Below, piece by piece: positions 24,141-33,724 of a stretch of 35,381 bases of DNA. How positions within the stretch are numbered: position 1 is the stretch's first letter; the number at the start of each line of letters is the position of its first letter. The stretch comes from Paenibacillus alginolyticus DSM 5050 = NBRC 15375 (lineage in GTDB: Bacteria; Bacillota; Bacilli; Paenibacillales; NBRC-103111). The stretch spans positions 1-35,381 of the forward strand of contig NZ_AUGY01000086.1 in NCBI RefSeq assembly GCF_000422905.1, given 5' to 3'. Below the pieces are notes generated by a model. That model saw nothing but the letters and a program-made list of their open reading frames with translations. It did not search any database and was not told where the DNA came from. A program made the position numbers and the translations under genes.

Positions 24141-25169
24141 CTAATTAAGCGCTTTGAGCGGTTCGAAGTTTGGGTATATATAGGGTGAGTCAGGGGTTGC
24201 GGTTTTTTCGATTTGGGTTGCTTTTATGGTGAAGATTTCGTTTCCGTTGTAGCTGCCGTTTTGGATGGTGCCTGTGACTTTGACCCACATGTCTTTCGGG
24301 TAGTTTTGAGCGGTCGGGAAGTCAATCATGACTCCGTAAGGGGTGGCATCAGCGGAACAGCAGCTTACAGCAAAACGTCCGACGACGAATTGGCTTTTTG
24401 GCATGTTCTCTTCGCGGTAGACGAAGCCGGTAAGTTCGATTTTTTTGCCTATGAAGTTGTTTTTGAAAAGGTCAATGGACGAAAGGATTTCCATGTATAT
24501 TTCTGGTTTTACGACGATGGTATCTTTTTTGTAAAGGATCATGCCGATTTTGGAAAAATCTTGATCCCACTCGTTATCGGCGTGGAACATCTTTTGGAGC
24601 TCGGCATCGGATTTAGCGATTGTTGGAGTCTCGGTACTAGAAGCAGGAACAGGACTGATAGCTGTATTATTGTTCACAGGTGGAACTGTTGAGGAGCTTG
24701 GTGCAGCCACAGTTGCCTGGTTGGACGCATTCACTCCTGTTGAGGCGCCTTTATCGGTGACAAGGTCTGTATTTTGTTTGGCTATACTAGATTTTGCAGC
24801 AGAGAGATTCATCCCTTTGGCAGTTACCATAGCACTACTTAATGCTGTATTAGGCAGCAGGAAACCTATCAATAACGGCAGAACGAGCAGTCCGTAAGCA
24901 ACAGTATTGCGTAAGGTTGAGCGAGAAACCGGTTGTTCACATTCGCAAGCAACTGGTTTGCCCCAGTAAGCACGCAGTGCCATATAGCCTTGAAAGCAGG
25001 CGATGATGTAAAGGATAACGGAGGCGATTTTGACATAAATCATCATACGCGGAGCTATGTAGTATTGAAGGGCGTCTGTCTTGGTGAGGATTACGATATA
25101 GCTGGAAAAACCAAGCAAAATTAACGTGCGAAAGAAATAATGAAAGCTTATTAATCGGACTTCGCTCAT
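24141..25169 (-). CDS. TIGR03943/DUF1980 family membrane protein (YcgQ-like)
   Basis: This 342-aa protein has membrane segments near 10-28, 43-62 and 90-110, separated by a short loop with CECEQ. A long Ser/Thr/Ala/Pro-rich spacer follows (about 115-190), then a C-terminal OB-like domain (about 195-335) with an adjacent Cys pair, AVSCCSADATPYG. Proteins of this family are usually encoded beside the UPF0718 permease, as here, and are thought to form a two-part transport or metal-handling system. TAGGAGGAATTGAC precedes the ATG. The gap from the permease gene is 26 nt. Confidence 0.85.
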   Translation of the reverse strand: MSEVRLISFHYFFRTLILLGFSSYIVILTKTDALQYYIAPRMMIYVKIASVILYIIACFQGYMALRAYWGKPVACECEQPVSRSTLRNTVAYGLLVLPLLIGFLLPNTALSSAMVTAKGMNLSAAKSSIAKQNTDLVTDKGASTGVNASNQATVAAPSSSTVPPVNNNTAISPVPASSTETPTIAKSDAELQKMFHADNEWDQDFSKIGMILYKKDTIVVKPEIYMEILSSIDLFKNNFIGKKIELTGFVYREENMPKSQFVVGRFAVSCCSADATPYGVMIDFPTAQNYPKDMWVKVTGTIQNGSYNGNEIFTIKATQIEKTATPDSPYIYPNFEPLKALN

Positions 25170-25195
25170 GTCAATTCCTCCTAGATTGTATGACT

Positions 25196-26215
25196 TTAAA
25201 AGTTAGAAAAGCGTTCCAAAAGCAATGAACAACCCAGCACGGTGATAAGAATTAATGCCGAAAGCAGGAGTACGAATTTGGATTTGAAAACGGAAAGCAT
25301 CATAAGTGTGCTTTTGAAATCAAGCATAGGGCCGAGAACCAAGAAAGTAAGTAGTGAACCAGACGTAAATGATGTTTGAAAAGATGAAGCGACAAAAGCG
25401 TCTGATGTGGAACATAGGGAAAGAATATAGGCGAAGCCCATCATAAACAAATGGGAACTGATGGGGCCCTGACCAATGGCAAGCAGGCTTTCGCGCTGCA
25501 TAAAAACTTGAATCAGTGCGGTGAGCAGGGAGCCGAAGACGAGATATTTACCCATTTCAAAAAACTCATCAGAAGCATGAACGAAAAATGTATTTAACTT
25601 ACTGGATATACCGCCACCCTGGTGCTGATGACCCTCCAACGCTTCTTCACTTGAAAAGTTGGCGCGGCTTATACGCAGCGGATTACTTTTGATAAAACGG
25701 TAGAGGATGAGTCCGATTATTATGGCAGCAGCAAAAGCCAGTCCCATGCGGGAATAAGCGATTGCGGGATGATTTCGGAAAGCCATAAATGTAGCCGCGA
25801 ATACAATAGGGTTAATGATGGGTCCGGTTACGATGAAAACGACTGCGATATAGACGGGCATTCCTTTGAGTATCAGTCTACGAACGACAGGAATCATGCC
25901 GCATTCGCACATTGGGAATAGGATGCCTAAAACGCAGGCGAACAGGATGCCAAGAATAGGGTTCTTGGGAATAAAGCGGCGTATGGTTTGTTCGGATACG
26001 AATGTTTGGAGCAAGGATGAAAGCAATACACCTAGTAAAATGAAGGGAATGGCTTCTAATAGGATGCTGATGAACAAGGTTTTGAAAGTTTGAATGCGTT
26101 CAGTCGTTAGCAGAGACAGTGTAGGCATGTCGTTGTTTAGAAGGATAAGCACAATTAAAAGGAAGCATATGACGGCGATTACATGCATGCTCGCTCGAAA
26201 CACAGTAGTGGGCAT
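25196..26215 (-). CDS. UPF0718/DUF318 permease (YcgR-like) with CECG motif
   Basis: This 339-aa polytopic membrane protein has about eight to nine spans. Its hallmark is FPMCECGMIPVVRRLILKG (about 101-119), a Cys-x-Cys motif at the start of a re-entrant segment. It is followed by VTGPIINPIVF and, in the C-terminal half, LCSTSDAFVA, a duplicated-fold arrangement. The substrate is unproven in the family. The Zur-box-like site in its leader and the neighbouring CobW and Zur genes point to zinc or a related metal. It starts at ATG 26215 behind AAGGAGTC and is the first gene of the operon with the TIGR03943 protein. Confidence 0.87.
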   Translation of the reverse strand: MPTTVFRASMHVIAVICFLLIVLILLNNDMPTLSLLTTERIQTFKTLFISILLEAIPFILLGVLLSSLLQTFVSEQTIRRFIPKNPILGILFACVLGILFPMCECGMIPVVRRLILKGMPVYIAVVFIVTGPIINPIVFAATFMAFRNHPAIAYSRMGLAFAAAIIIGLILYRFIKSNPLRISRANFSSEEALEGHQHQGGGISSKLNTFFVHASDEFFEMGKYLVFGSLLTALIQVFMQRESLLAIGQGPISSHLFMMGFAYILSLCSTSDAFVASSFQTSFTSGSLLTFLVLGPMLDFKSTLMMLSVFKSKFVLLLSALILITVLGCSLLLERFSNF

Positions 26216-26233
26216 TTGACGAAGACTCCTTAA

Positions 26234-26248
26234 TCATAATTATTACTA
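26234..26248. promoter_or_regulatory. Zur-box-like palindrome between permease and zur
   Basis: TCATAATTATTACTA matches TCGTAATnATTACGA at 12 of 14 defined positions. It lies between the divergent permease (minus) and Fur-family regulator (plus) genes. On the minus strand it follows a TACAAT -10 closely and would block permease transcription. It could also allow autoregulation of the regulator. Confidence 0.7.
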
Positions 26249-26378
26249 TTGTAACCTATGATGAATGAAAGGGGAATAGGACAACTTTGTTAAGGACGAG
26301 ATGTTCATCTACTTGACGCAAGAGGTCCATTTGCTGCACTATGTTAATAGAACAATTTATGACAGAGGGGAAATGCAA

Positions 26379-26831
26379 GTGGGCACTCATACGCATACGA
26401 TTGACGAGATGCTAAGGGCTATGGCTCAGCAAGGATGGAGAATTACAGAGCAGCGCAGGAGTTTAGCAACGTTATTCGCTGAATCCGGAAGTTATTTGTC
26501 GCCAAAAGACGTTTATGAATACATGAAAGTTAAATATCCTGGTGTGAGTTTTGATACCGTCTACCGTAATCTTCGATTGTTGAGTGAGATGGGTGTTCTG
26601 GAGCAGTTTCACTTGGCGGATGGCTTGAAATTCAAGGCGAGTTGTTTGTCCCATCATCACCACCACATGATCTGTATCAGTTGTGAAAAGACGGTAACCT
26701 TCGAGTTCTGTCCGATGAAGCTGGTCAAGGATTTGCCGGAGAGTTTTGAAATTCAAAGCCATCGTTTTGAGATATTTGGATATTGCTCAGATTGTAAGTC
26801 GGGCATATCTCCTTCTTCGGAGCTGCATTAA
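26379..26831 (+). CDS. zur: Fur-family regulator, probably Zur
   Basis: This is a roughly 150-aa Fur-type repressor. The winged helix is YLSPKDVYEYMKVKYPG plus SFDTVYRNLRLLSEMG. A His-rich metal segment (HHHHHM) is followed by the structural zinc site CISC ... CSDC. Three Zur-like boxes nearby and two zinc-type CobW genes favour Zur over Fur or PerR. An open frame extends up to 26301, but AGAGGGG (26364-26370) best serves the GTG at 26379; the ATG at 26373 is only 2 nt from it. By analogy it represses target genes when zinc is plentiful. Confidence 0.85.
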   Translation: MGTHTHTIDEMLRAMAQQGWRITEQRRSLATLFAESGSYLSPKDVYEYMKVKYPGVSFDTVYRNLRLLSEMGVLEQFHLADGLKFKASCLSHHHHHMICISCEKTVTFEFCPMKLVKDLPESFEIQSHRFEIFGYCSDCKSGISPSSELH

Positions 26832-26861
26832 AAAGCCGCGGAACAGTAAAAGTGGAAAAGT

Positions 26862-26907
26862 AAAAGCAGTCTGCTAGAGATGATCTCAGCGGAACTGCTT
26901 TTTTTGG
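26862..26907. terminator. Terminator between zur and the second CobW gene
   Basis: AAAAGCAGT (26862-26870) pairs with ACTGCTTTT (26894-26902), enclosing an inner GCT-A-GAGAT/ATCTC-A-GC stem and followed by a T-run. The A-run on the left makes it usable by both convergent genes. Confidence 0.9.
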
Positions 26908-26919
26908 TATGCATTGCTT

Positions 26920-27936
26920 TTATAGTTGGGATTCCGTTAATCGTTTTTGCCAGTCATCTTCGAGAGTTTTCGCATCCAGATCCATACCAATGAGGACGAG
27001 ATAAGGCTTTCCTTGGAAAGTGGTCTGCTGCCAGTTCGTGCGTTTGCCGGCAAATTGCATAACAAAGGATTCGTGCTTAGCGCCAATAATGAAATAACCT
27101 TTCGCGCGAAGTAGTAGGGAGCCCCATTTTGCAAAATAACGTTCCACAAAGCGCTGTGATACGGCAAGGTTATCATCCATGGGTATTGTAATGGTCTGAA
27201 TCCGTGAGAAAGATGGGCTATGTTTGGACGTCTCGTTTGGCAGTTGTGCAGGTTTAATAGCTTGAAATTGAAACTTTTTGTTGAAATTCGGCGCGACGGT
27301 GGATTGTGATCCTTGTGGACGGAGAGTGCCGAAAATAAGCTCTAAATCAAATTGACTATGTGCGGTTGGCAGTATGGAGGAACGTTCATTGAATTTGCGA
27401 ATTGTTTTTTCGATGGACTTCTGTTGTTTATCAGTGATTAAGTCGATTTTGTTCAGTATAAGAAGGTCCGCAACTTCCATCTGTCTGCGAAGGGTATGGA
27501 CAAGCTCTCGGTCCGAAGCAAAAATACTGTTATATTCAAGCACGTTTTCGGCATCGAGAATGGTGATGACTTTATGTAGTTTCACATAAGGAAGTAGTAC
27601 AGGCTCGGTCAATGCATCGACGATTTCCTCTGGGTTGGCAACACCGGTTAATTCAATGAGAATGACGTCAGGCTTGCGCACTAGCAGTTGTTTAATGGAA
27701 TCGCTAATATCACTTTTCTTACTGCAGCAGATGCAGCCATCGAGCAGTTTGGCCATGTTAACATCAGGTGAGGCTTCTTGGAGGAGATGGCCGTCTACAT
27801 CTTGTTTCCCAAGCTCATTCATAAGAACGGCCGGGTCCAGGTTAAAGGAGGCAGCTTCTTGAAGCATGCGGATGAGCAGTGTTGTTTTGCCGCTGCCTAG
27901 AAATCCACTTAGTACGATAACGGGAACTTTGCTCAA
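26920..27936 (-). CDS. CobW/COG0523 GTPase without His-rich linker
   Basis: This second G3E-family metallochaperone GTPase, 338 aa, has the P-loop GFLGSGKTT (11-19), DGCICC (66-71), ELTGVANPEE and NKIDL. The region that carries the histidines in the other copy is here a short Gln/Ser/Pro-rich spacer. The C-terminal CobW domain is intact (RAKGYFIIG). The TTG start at 27936 follows AAGGAGTC. It is a single gene with a Zur-like operator. Having two different CobW proteins under one apparent regulator suggests separate client enzymes; which ones is unknown. Confidence 0.9.
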   Translation of the reverse strand: MSKVPVIVLSGFLGSGKTTLLIRMLQEAASFNLDPAVLMNELGKQDVDGHLLQEASPDVNMAKLLDGCICCSKKSDISDSIKQLLVRKPDVILIELTGVANPEEIVDALTEPVLLPYVKLHKVITILDAENVLEYNSIFASDRELVHTLRRQMEVADLLILNKIDLITDKQQKSIEKTIRKFNERSSILPTAHSQFDLELIFGTLRPQGSQSTVAPNFNKKFQFQAIKPAQLPNETSKHSPSFSRIQTITIPMDDNLAVSQRFVERYFAKWGSLLLRAKGYFIIGAKHESFVMQFAGKRTNWQQTTFQGKPYLVLIGMDLDAKTLEDDWQKRLTESQL

Positions 27937-27965
27937 AACAAGGACTCCTTCGTCATGGGATTAAA

Positions 27966-28014
27966 AAGTAATTATTACGAATTGAATTGTAGTATAAAAA
28001 AGGGCAGGCTGCAA
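27966..28014 (-). promoter_or_regulatory. Promoter and Zur box of the second CobW gene
   Basis: On the minus strand TTGCAG (28014-28009) and TACAAT (27991-27986) are spaced 17 bp. The palindrome read on the plus strand as AAGTAATTATTACGA (27966-27980) lies just downstream of the -10 and differs from the 20736 box only at the central base. Confidence 0.8.
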
Positions 28015-28038
28015 GATAGTTTATAATAATTTTCTCCC

Positions 28039-28066
28039 TTGAGTGCTTAGGAGGCTATGTTATAAT
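28039..28066 (+). promoter_or_regulatory. SigA-type promoter of the ABC-F leader
   Basis: TTGAGT (28039-28044) and a perfect TATAAT (28061-28066) are separated by 16 bp. The expected start near 28073 gives a leader of about 250 nt before the ABC-F start codon. Confidence 0.75.
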
Positions 28067-28097
28067 GGATCCATCTTGAAGAATTCGGAGGTACCCT

Positions 28098-28121
28098 TTG
28101 ACGATGAAGTATGTAGCCTAA
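28098..28121 (+). CDS. Leader peptide of the ABC-F attenuator
   Basis: TTG at 28098 opens a 7-codon ORF (MTMKYVA). GGAGG lies at 28087-28091 with 6-nt spacing, ideal for Bacillus. An ATG at 28104 in the same frame would give MKYVA with a 12-nt spacing. Ribosome stalling in this ORF could shift pairing between the two downstream hairpins. It is too short for homology tests. Confidence 0.5.
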   Translation: MTMKYVA

Positions 28122-28268
28122 CTTGTTCTGCTAAAACGAAAATGTTCGTTGATAAGCAGACTCTACGATTGTACAGGTAGAGCGAGTGGGATACGTATGT
28201 CTAAAGGGGCTGACTCCTTCAGGGGTTGCTGTTTTTTGCATACCAAAATCATGACTTGTTCTTCCTGG

Positions 28269-28294
28269 CCGTAGGCGATTGCTTGCGGTTTTTT
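28269..28294 (+). terminator. Second terminator in the ABC-F leader
   Basis: CCGTAGGC-GATT-GCTTGCGG pairs fully (two G-U pairs) and is followed by T6 at 28289-28294. It ends only 30 nt before the ABC-F start codon, so it must be read through for expression. Confidence 0.7.
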
Positions 28295-28324
28295 GTATTT
28301 GAATTTAAAGGAGGAAATGAGTCT

Positions 28325-30172
<1,848 letters not shown>

Positions 30173-30184
30173 GCGGACAAAAAG

Positions 30185-30230
30185 AATAAGCCGGGTGCGC
30201 ACCCTTAAGATGCGCTTCCGGCTTATTTGC
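30185..30230. terminator. Bidirectional terminator after the ABC-F gene
   Basis: AATAAGCCGG (30185-30194) pairs with CCGGCTTATT (30218-30227) around an inner GTGCGC/TGCGC stem. It overlaps the stop codon of the convergent deacetylase gene (30223-30225). Confidence 0.8.
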
Positions 30231-31257
30231 CTTTTGCAACATGAAGCAGCTCAGGTACGGTTACGAACGTGTAACCAGCTGCTTTGAGCTTACTAATCAA
30301 CGGTCCGATGGCTTGTACCGTCCCAGATAAATCTTGGCTATCAGCCCCTCCAGAATGCTGGAGGATGATAGAACCAGGCTTTGTTTGCTGCATGATATTG
30401 TTCAGCACCTGATCGGAGTTCAGCGATTTCCAGTCTAGAGAATCGACATTCCAATTCACGATCAAATAATGGTGGTCAGCGATCCATCTGACCTGCTCTT
30501 CGTTTATCGCGCCGTACGGCGGGCGGATTAGCTTAGGTGCGTAGCCGATTAAGCCTTGCAGCACGCTCTCCGTGCTCATAATCTGACTTTGAAATTTGTC
30601 CACCGTCAGCTTCGGCAGGTTCGCATGACTGTAGGAATGATTCCCGATGACATGGCCTTCATTGACAATGCGCCTAATCATATCGGGGTGGGCGTTAGCA
30701 AGAGAGCCAAGTACGAAAAAGGTGGCTTTCACTTGACTCGCCTTAAGCGCATCAAGCACTTTAGGCGTAAATCGGGTGTCAGGCCCGTCATCGAAGGTTA
30801 GCGCTACTTTCTTTTCCTGAGCAGAGCCGCGTACCTTGAAAGTATCTGGATATTTAACAACCAGTTGAGAGAGAGTAAGCTTTTTCTGAGAAATTCTGGC
30901 TTGGCCTTGATTTTTTTGAACAGGAACGGAAGGTTTCTTTGAAGATTCTGGATGTGCTGCTGCTTTTTTTGGGCTAGGCTTGGGTGAAGGTTTAGGCGTT
31001 AAAGCAGTTGATGCTGCTTCAGGTTGAGCTGAAGTCGCGGGTGTTCCAGCAGCGAATGGACTATCCACGCTCCTCGGACTTGCAAGAGGCTCAGTATCCA
31101 TTTTGTCGTTGCGGGCACTAGAATCGGCTGTTAAATCTTGTTCCTCTACATGAGAATTTTGCGTAGAGCGTTGATCGTAAATAGGCTTATTTTTTGACAC
31201 ACCGCAACCTGTCGTTAACAAGCCTGCGATGGCGATGGACCAAAGCCATTTGGTCAT
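30223..31257 (-). CDS. Lipoprotein polysaccharide deacetylase (NodB domain)
   Basis: This CE4-type deacetylase is exported and lipid-anchored: the signal peptide ends in the lipobox LTTGC (Cys18). A Ser/Pro/Lys-rich linker (about 60-140) leads to the NodB domain: LTFDDGPD (catalytic and metal Asp), GNHSYSHANL (HxxxH metal site), IRPPYGAIN and SIILQHS. All active-site motifs are present, so it should deacetylate peptidoglycan or another N-acetylglucosamine polymer at the cell surface. GGAGGGG precedes the ATG. The length is 344 aa. It is transcribed divergently from the Asp-box lipoprotein gene. Confidence 0.93.
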   Translation of the reverse strand: MTKWLWSIAIAGLLTTGCGVSKNKPIYDQRSTQNSHVEEQDLTADSSARNDKMDTEPLASPRSVDSPFAAGTPATSAQPEAASTALTPKPSPKPSPKKAAAHPESSKKPSVPVQKNQGQARISQKKLTLSQLVVKYPDTFKVRGSAQEKKVALTFDDGPDTRFTPKVLDALKASQVKATFFVLGSLANAHPDMIRRIVNEGHVIGNHSYSHANLPKLTVDKFQSQIMSTESVLQGLIGYAPKLIRPPYGAINEEQVRWIADHHYLIVNWNVDSLDWKSLNSDQVLNNIMQQTKPGSIILQHSGGADSQDLSGTVQAIGPLISKLKAAGYTFVTVPELLHVAKGK

Positions 31258-31419
31258 GGCAATCCCCTCCGAGCATTATGAATATGCTCTAGCTTTTGTT
31301 AATAAGGGACATCCTATCCATGTGGCCGCGGCAATTGGACATGAACTATTTTGGATCATGGACCGTCATTACATATACCCAAAGACGTATTTGCAGCAAG
31401 AAAGGAGAGGAATGAGTTC

Positions 31420-32454
31420 ATGACAGCCTTGATGAGCAACAAAAAATTAGTTGTACTGCTGGTTTTTCTGCTGTGCGCAGGTTGTTTTCATGAAGAAGCC
31501 TCAATTCCGTCTCCCCATCTAAGCACTTCTCCAACTAAAAAACGTGACAATGATTTTTTGGTCGTTGCAAGTGAAAAAATTGGTATTCAAGATCAAGTTC
31601 AACCTAGACACTTAACACCAACCAAAGCGATCTCATTCGTAGATGAGCTTCATGGCTATGGTATTACTTCGACCACCAGTGATCTACAATTTTTGAAATC
31701 CAGCGACGGTGGGATCACCTGGCGGACTCTGAGTAGATTGCCCCACACAATCATGCCAAACGCGATTGCTTTTTTTGATTCTCAAACAGGTTGGCTGCTT
31801 ACCAGTGAATCTTCCGATGAAAAATCAAATCTTCGATTAACCTTAGACGGTGGTCAAACGTGGGAAGTCATCGCGCAGGGCTTACCTGGACTGAAGACTA
31901 GGGGAGAAGAACCGTTTTTTCGTTTTTTTGACCGACATCAAGGGTTGATTGCGTTCCAGAGCGGTAAAGACATGATGCTCCTTCGCACACAAGATGGGGG
32001 ATTGACTTGGTCCATATCAAGCCGCATCGCAATGCCGGTGGAAGAAAAGGGTGTGTTTACGTTCCGCTCAGCCATTGAGGGTTGGTTTATTGGGCCTAGT
32101 AAGAAGGATAAAGAAGCATCGATACTGTATCACATGACAGACGGGGAGACATGGCAAGAAACAGGTAGGCTGCCTAGTTTCCTTGAGCCTCAGGCCATTT
32201 CTTTTACTGATTCACAAAATGGGTACATTCTCTTGCGTGCGAATCAACAAGGTAGTGAGAATACATGGCAATTCCTTCGGACATCTGATGGAGGCAAAAC
32301 GTGGAGCCAACACGAATTTCCTAGCACATTTCAGCCGCTAGCTGCGAGTTTATACCTAAGTTTTCCTACAACGGCTAGTGGTTGGCTTTTGGATGCTAGG
32401 AATTTGTGGCGAACGACAGACGGGGGTTTGAACTGGCGTTTACTAACGCCTTAA
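31420..32454 (+). CDS. Asp-box (BNR/YCF48-like) beta-propeller lipoprotein
   Basis: This 344-aa lipoprotein has the signal VVLLVFLLCAGC with the lipidated Cys at 22. Six Asp-box motifs (SxDGGxTW type) recur through the chain: SSDGGITW, TLDGGQTW, TQDGGLTW, MTDGETW, TSDGGKTW and TTDGGLNW. They indicate a six- or seven-bladed propeller like YCF48 or sialidase folds. No catalytic set is evident, so a binding or scaffold role outside the membrane is more likely than hydrolysis. The frame is open from 31351, but AAAGGAGAGG (31401-31410) serves the ATG at 31420. Confidence 0.85.
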   Translation: MTALMSNKKLVVLLVFLLCAGCFHEEASIPSPHLSTSPTKKRDNDFLVVASEKIGIQDQVQPRHLTPTKAISFVDELHGYGITSTTSDLQFLKSSDGGITWRTLSRLPHTIMPNAIAFFDSQTGWLLTSESSDEKSNLRLTLDGGQTWEVIAQGLPGLKTRGEEPFFRFFDRHQGLIAFQSGKDMMLLRTQDGGLTWSISSRIAMPVEEKGVFTFRSAIEGWFIGPSKKDKEASILYHMTDGETWQETGRLPSFLEPQAISFTDSQNGYILLRANQQGSENTWQFLRTSDGGKTWSQHEFPSTFQPLAASLYLSFPTTASGWLLDARNLWRTTDGGLNWRLLTP

Positions 32455-32458
32455 ACGC

Positions 32459-32953
32459 TTATATGATTTTCTGATAGGTAACGATATCGAGAAATTTGCC
32501 CCATTTAAAGCCAACTTCACGGAAATGTGCGCACTGAGTATAGCCATTTTTCGTAAACATATGAATACTTGGTTGATTATCCGCGCAAATTGTGGAGATC
32601 AGAACGTGAAAGTCGTGCCCTTTGGCGACCGCTTCAATGAACTGAATGGCTGCCGAGCCCAATCCTTTGCCCGTGCATGCCGGATGCAAATAGATCGTCA
32701 CTTCCCCGGTGGTATCATAGGCTTGTTTTTTCTTGTGCGGCATGACTTGTACATATCCTTGAAGGCTCCCATCCAGTGCGATCACATAAGTTTGGTAACG
32801 CGGGTTTGGATGAATAACACTCTCAGTAAATTCTGATATCTCTACGGGCTCCGTGTGAAAAGAAACCGTTGTATGCATGACAAAATGATTATAAATATCC
32901 ATCAAAAGGGGAATATCAGACTCTTCTAATTCTTTGAATGATATGGTAGACAT
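32459..32953 (-). CDS. GNAT acetyltransferase (PAT/YncA-like)
   Basis: This 164-aa GCN5-type N-acetyltransferase resembles the phosphinothricin/methionine-derivative acetyltransferase group. It opens with FKELEESDIPLLMDIYNHFV and has the acetyl-CoA loop HPACTGKGLGSAAIQ and the closing NQPSIHMFTKNGYTQCAHFREVG typical of this group. The substrate is unknown. GAGGAG precedes the ATG. It converges on the Asp-box gene with only 4 nt between stop codons and no visible terminator there. Confidence 0.9.
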   Translation of the reverse strand: MSTISFKELEESDIPLLMDIYNHFVMHTTVSFHTEPVEISEFTESVIHPNPRYQTYVIALDGSLQGYVQVMPHKKKQAYDTTGEVTIYLHPACTGKGLGSAAIQFIEAVAKGHDFHVLISTICADNQPSIHMFTKNGYTQCAHFREVGFKWGKFLDIVTYQKII

Positions 32954-33138
32954 GGTGTAAGCTCCTCGCTGTGAGATTTAGAGAACACATTCAAATAGGT
33001 TCCACGGAAGAAGCTGAAATCCTTTTTAAAAAGGACAATTCTAAAATAGACATATAGCCATATACCATGTATCTTAGATATAATGTCTTACTATTAAAAG
33101 AAGATAAAGTTGAACCATCGGAAATAGGGGGAGTCACA

Positions 33139-33423
33139 TTGTCGGGCAATTCAGGCTACATTCTCGTGATCGTCATTGGCGTAATCGTGCTCGCTGGTCT
33201 TACATTCATGAATCTTCGCAAGATAAGCAGATCTACCGCTGATCTGGCCCAGCTCAAAAGAAGAACACTTCTCTGGAGCGAAATATCACTTGCGCTTTTC
33301 GTTTTGCAATTTTTCTTCCGTGATCGTGAAGGAGGGTTCCTGCTGTTCTTTGGAATTCTCACCCTATTTACAGGAGCTCATTATCTCGGTGTATTGTATT
33401 ATTCACGAAAAAAAAGCAACTAA
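33139..33423 (+). CDS. Small two-span membrane protein
   Basis: This 94-aa protein of unknown function has hydrophobic spans at about 6-23 and 47-83. The second is long, with an FRDREGG break, so it may be two helices. A basic tail (YSRKKSN) follows. The TTG start at 33139 has AGGGGGAG upstream, whereas the longer frame from 33067 has no ribosome site. No family is recognised. Confidence 0.65.
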   Translation: MSGNSGYILVIVIGVIVLAGLTFMNLRKISRSTADLAQLKRRTLLWSEISLALFVLQFFFRDREGGFLLFFGILTLFTGAHYLGVLYYSRKKSN

Positions 33424-33429
33424 AGGCGA

Positions 33430-33471
33430 AGAAGCTCTCCTCAGTAGTTCTACTACTTATGGAAAGCTTCT
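33430..33471. terminator. Hairpin between convergent small genes
   Basis: AGAAGCT (33430-33436) pairs with AGCTTCT (33465-33471), and AGTAG (33443-33447) with CTACT (33453-33457). The T-run is poor. It lies between two convergent genes and could serve both. Confidence 0.45.
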
Positions 33472-33510
33472 ATTTATATTCCTGGACTTTCTACGATTAA
33501 ATATAACCTG

Positions 33511-33681
33511 TTATTCGTTCCAACTCGATGGCTGCGTTTTTGTCGGCTTCATCCATTTTTGATACCATTTCTTCTTTTTCTTCTGCTCCATTAACGTTCT
33601 TAATTGCAGCATGACCAGCTTGGCCCTGTCTTCATCTGCATATTTGTTGCGCAAACGCTCAAAAATTGTGTGATCTTGCAT
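33511..33681 (-). CDS. 56-aa basic protein with LexA-like box upstream
   Basis: This 56-residue protein has a helical charged first half (FERLRNKYADEDRAKLVML) and a Lys-rich tail (QKKKKKWYQKW). No family is recognised. The open frame runs back to 33780, but AGAAGGTATCCT directly precedes the ATG at 33681, which I take as the start. A LexA-like box lies 45 bp upstream. If it is SOS-induced it would join the many small, lineage-specific damage-response proteins of Bacillota; its function is unknown. Confidence 0.65.
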   Translation of the reverse strand: MQDHTIFERLRNKYADEDRAKLVMLQLRTLMEQKKKKKWYQKWMKPTKTQPSSWNE

Positions 33682-33724
33682 AGGATACCTTCTTTTCTGA
33701 CTGTAAGATGAATGCGAAATAAAG

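Larger units (their letters stand above)
28073..28294 (+). promoter_or_regulatory. Attenuator-like leader of the ABC-F gene
   Basis: In order, it holds a leader ORF (28098-28121), hairpin 1 (TCTGCT 28127-28132 with AGCAGA 28155-28160, inner AACGA/TCGTT), hairpin 2 (CTCTAC 28161-28166 with GTAGAG 28177-28182), a wobble-rich terminator hairpin (28211-28228) with T6 at 28232-28237, and a second terminator at 28269-28294. Leader peptide, nested hairpins and terminator ahead of an ABC-F gene is the layout of ribosome-mediated attenuation known for antibiotic-induced ABC-F genes such as vmlR. Induction by an antibiotic here is inference. Confidence 0.65.

Noticed and set aside
28135..28150. CGAAAATGTTCG in the ABC-F leader as a LexA box
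   Set aside because: The half-sites are two bases too close for GAAC-N4-GTTC. It is the inner stem of leader hairpin 1.
28073..28294. T-box or metabolite riboswitch upstream of the ABC-F gene
   Set aside because: No T-box antiterminator motif (GGGTGGTACCGCG-like) or known aptamer core is visible. The leader ORF and hairpin order fit attenuation better.
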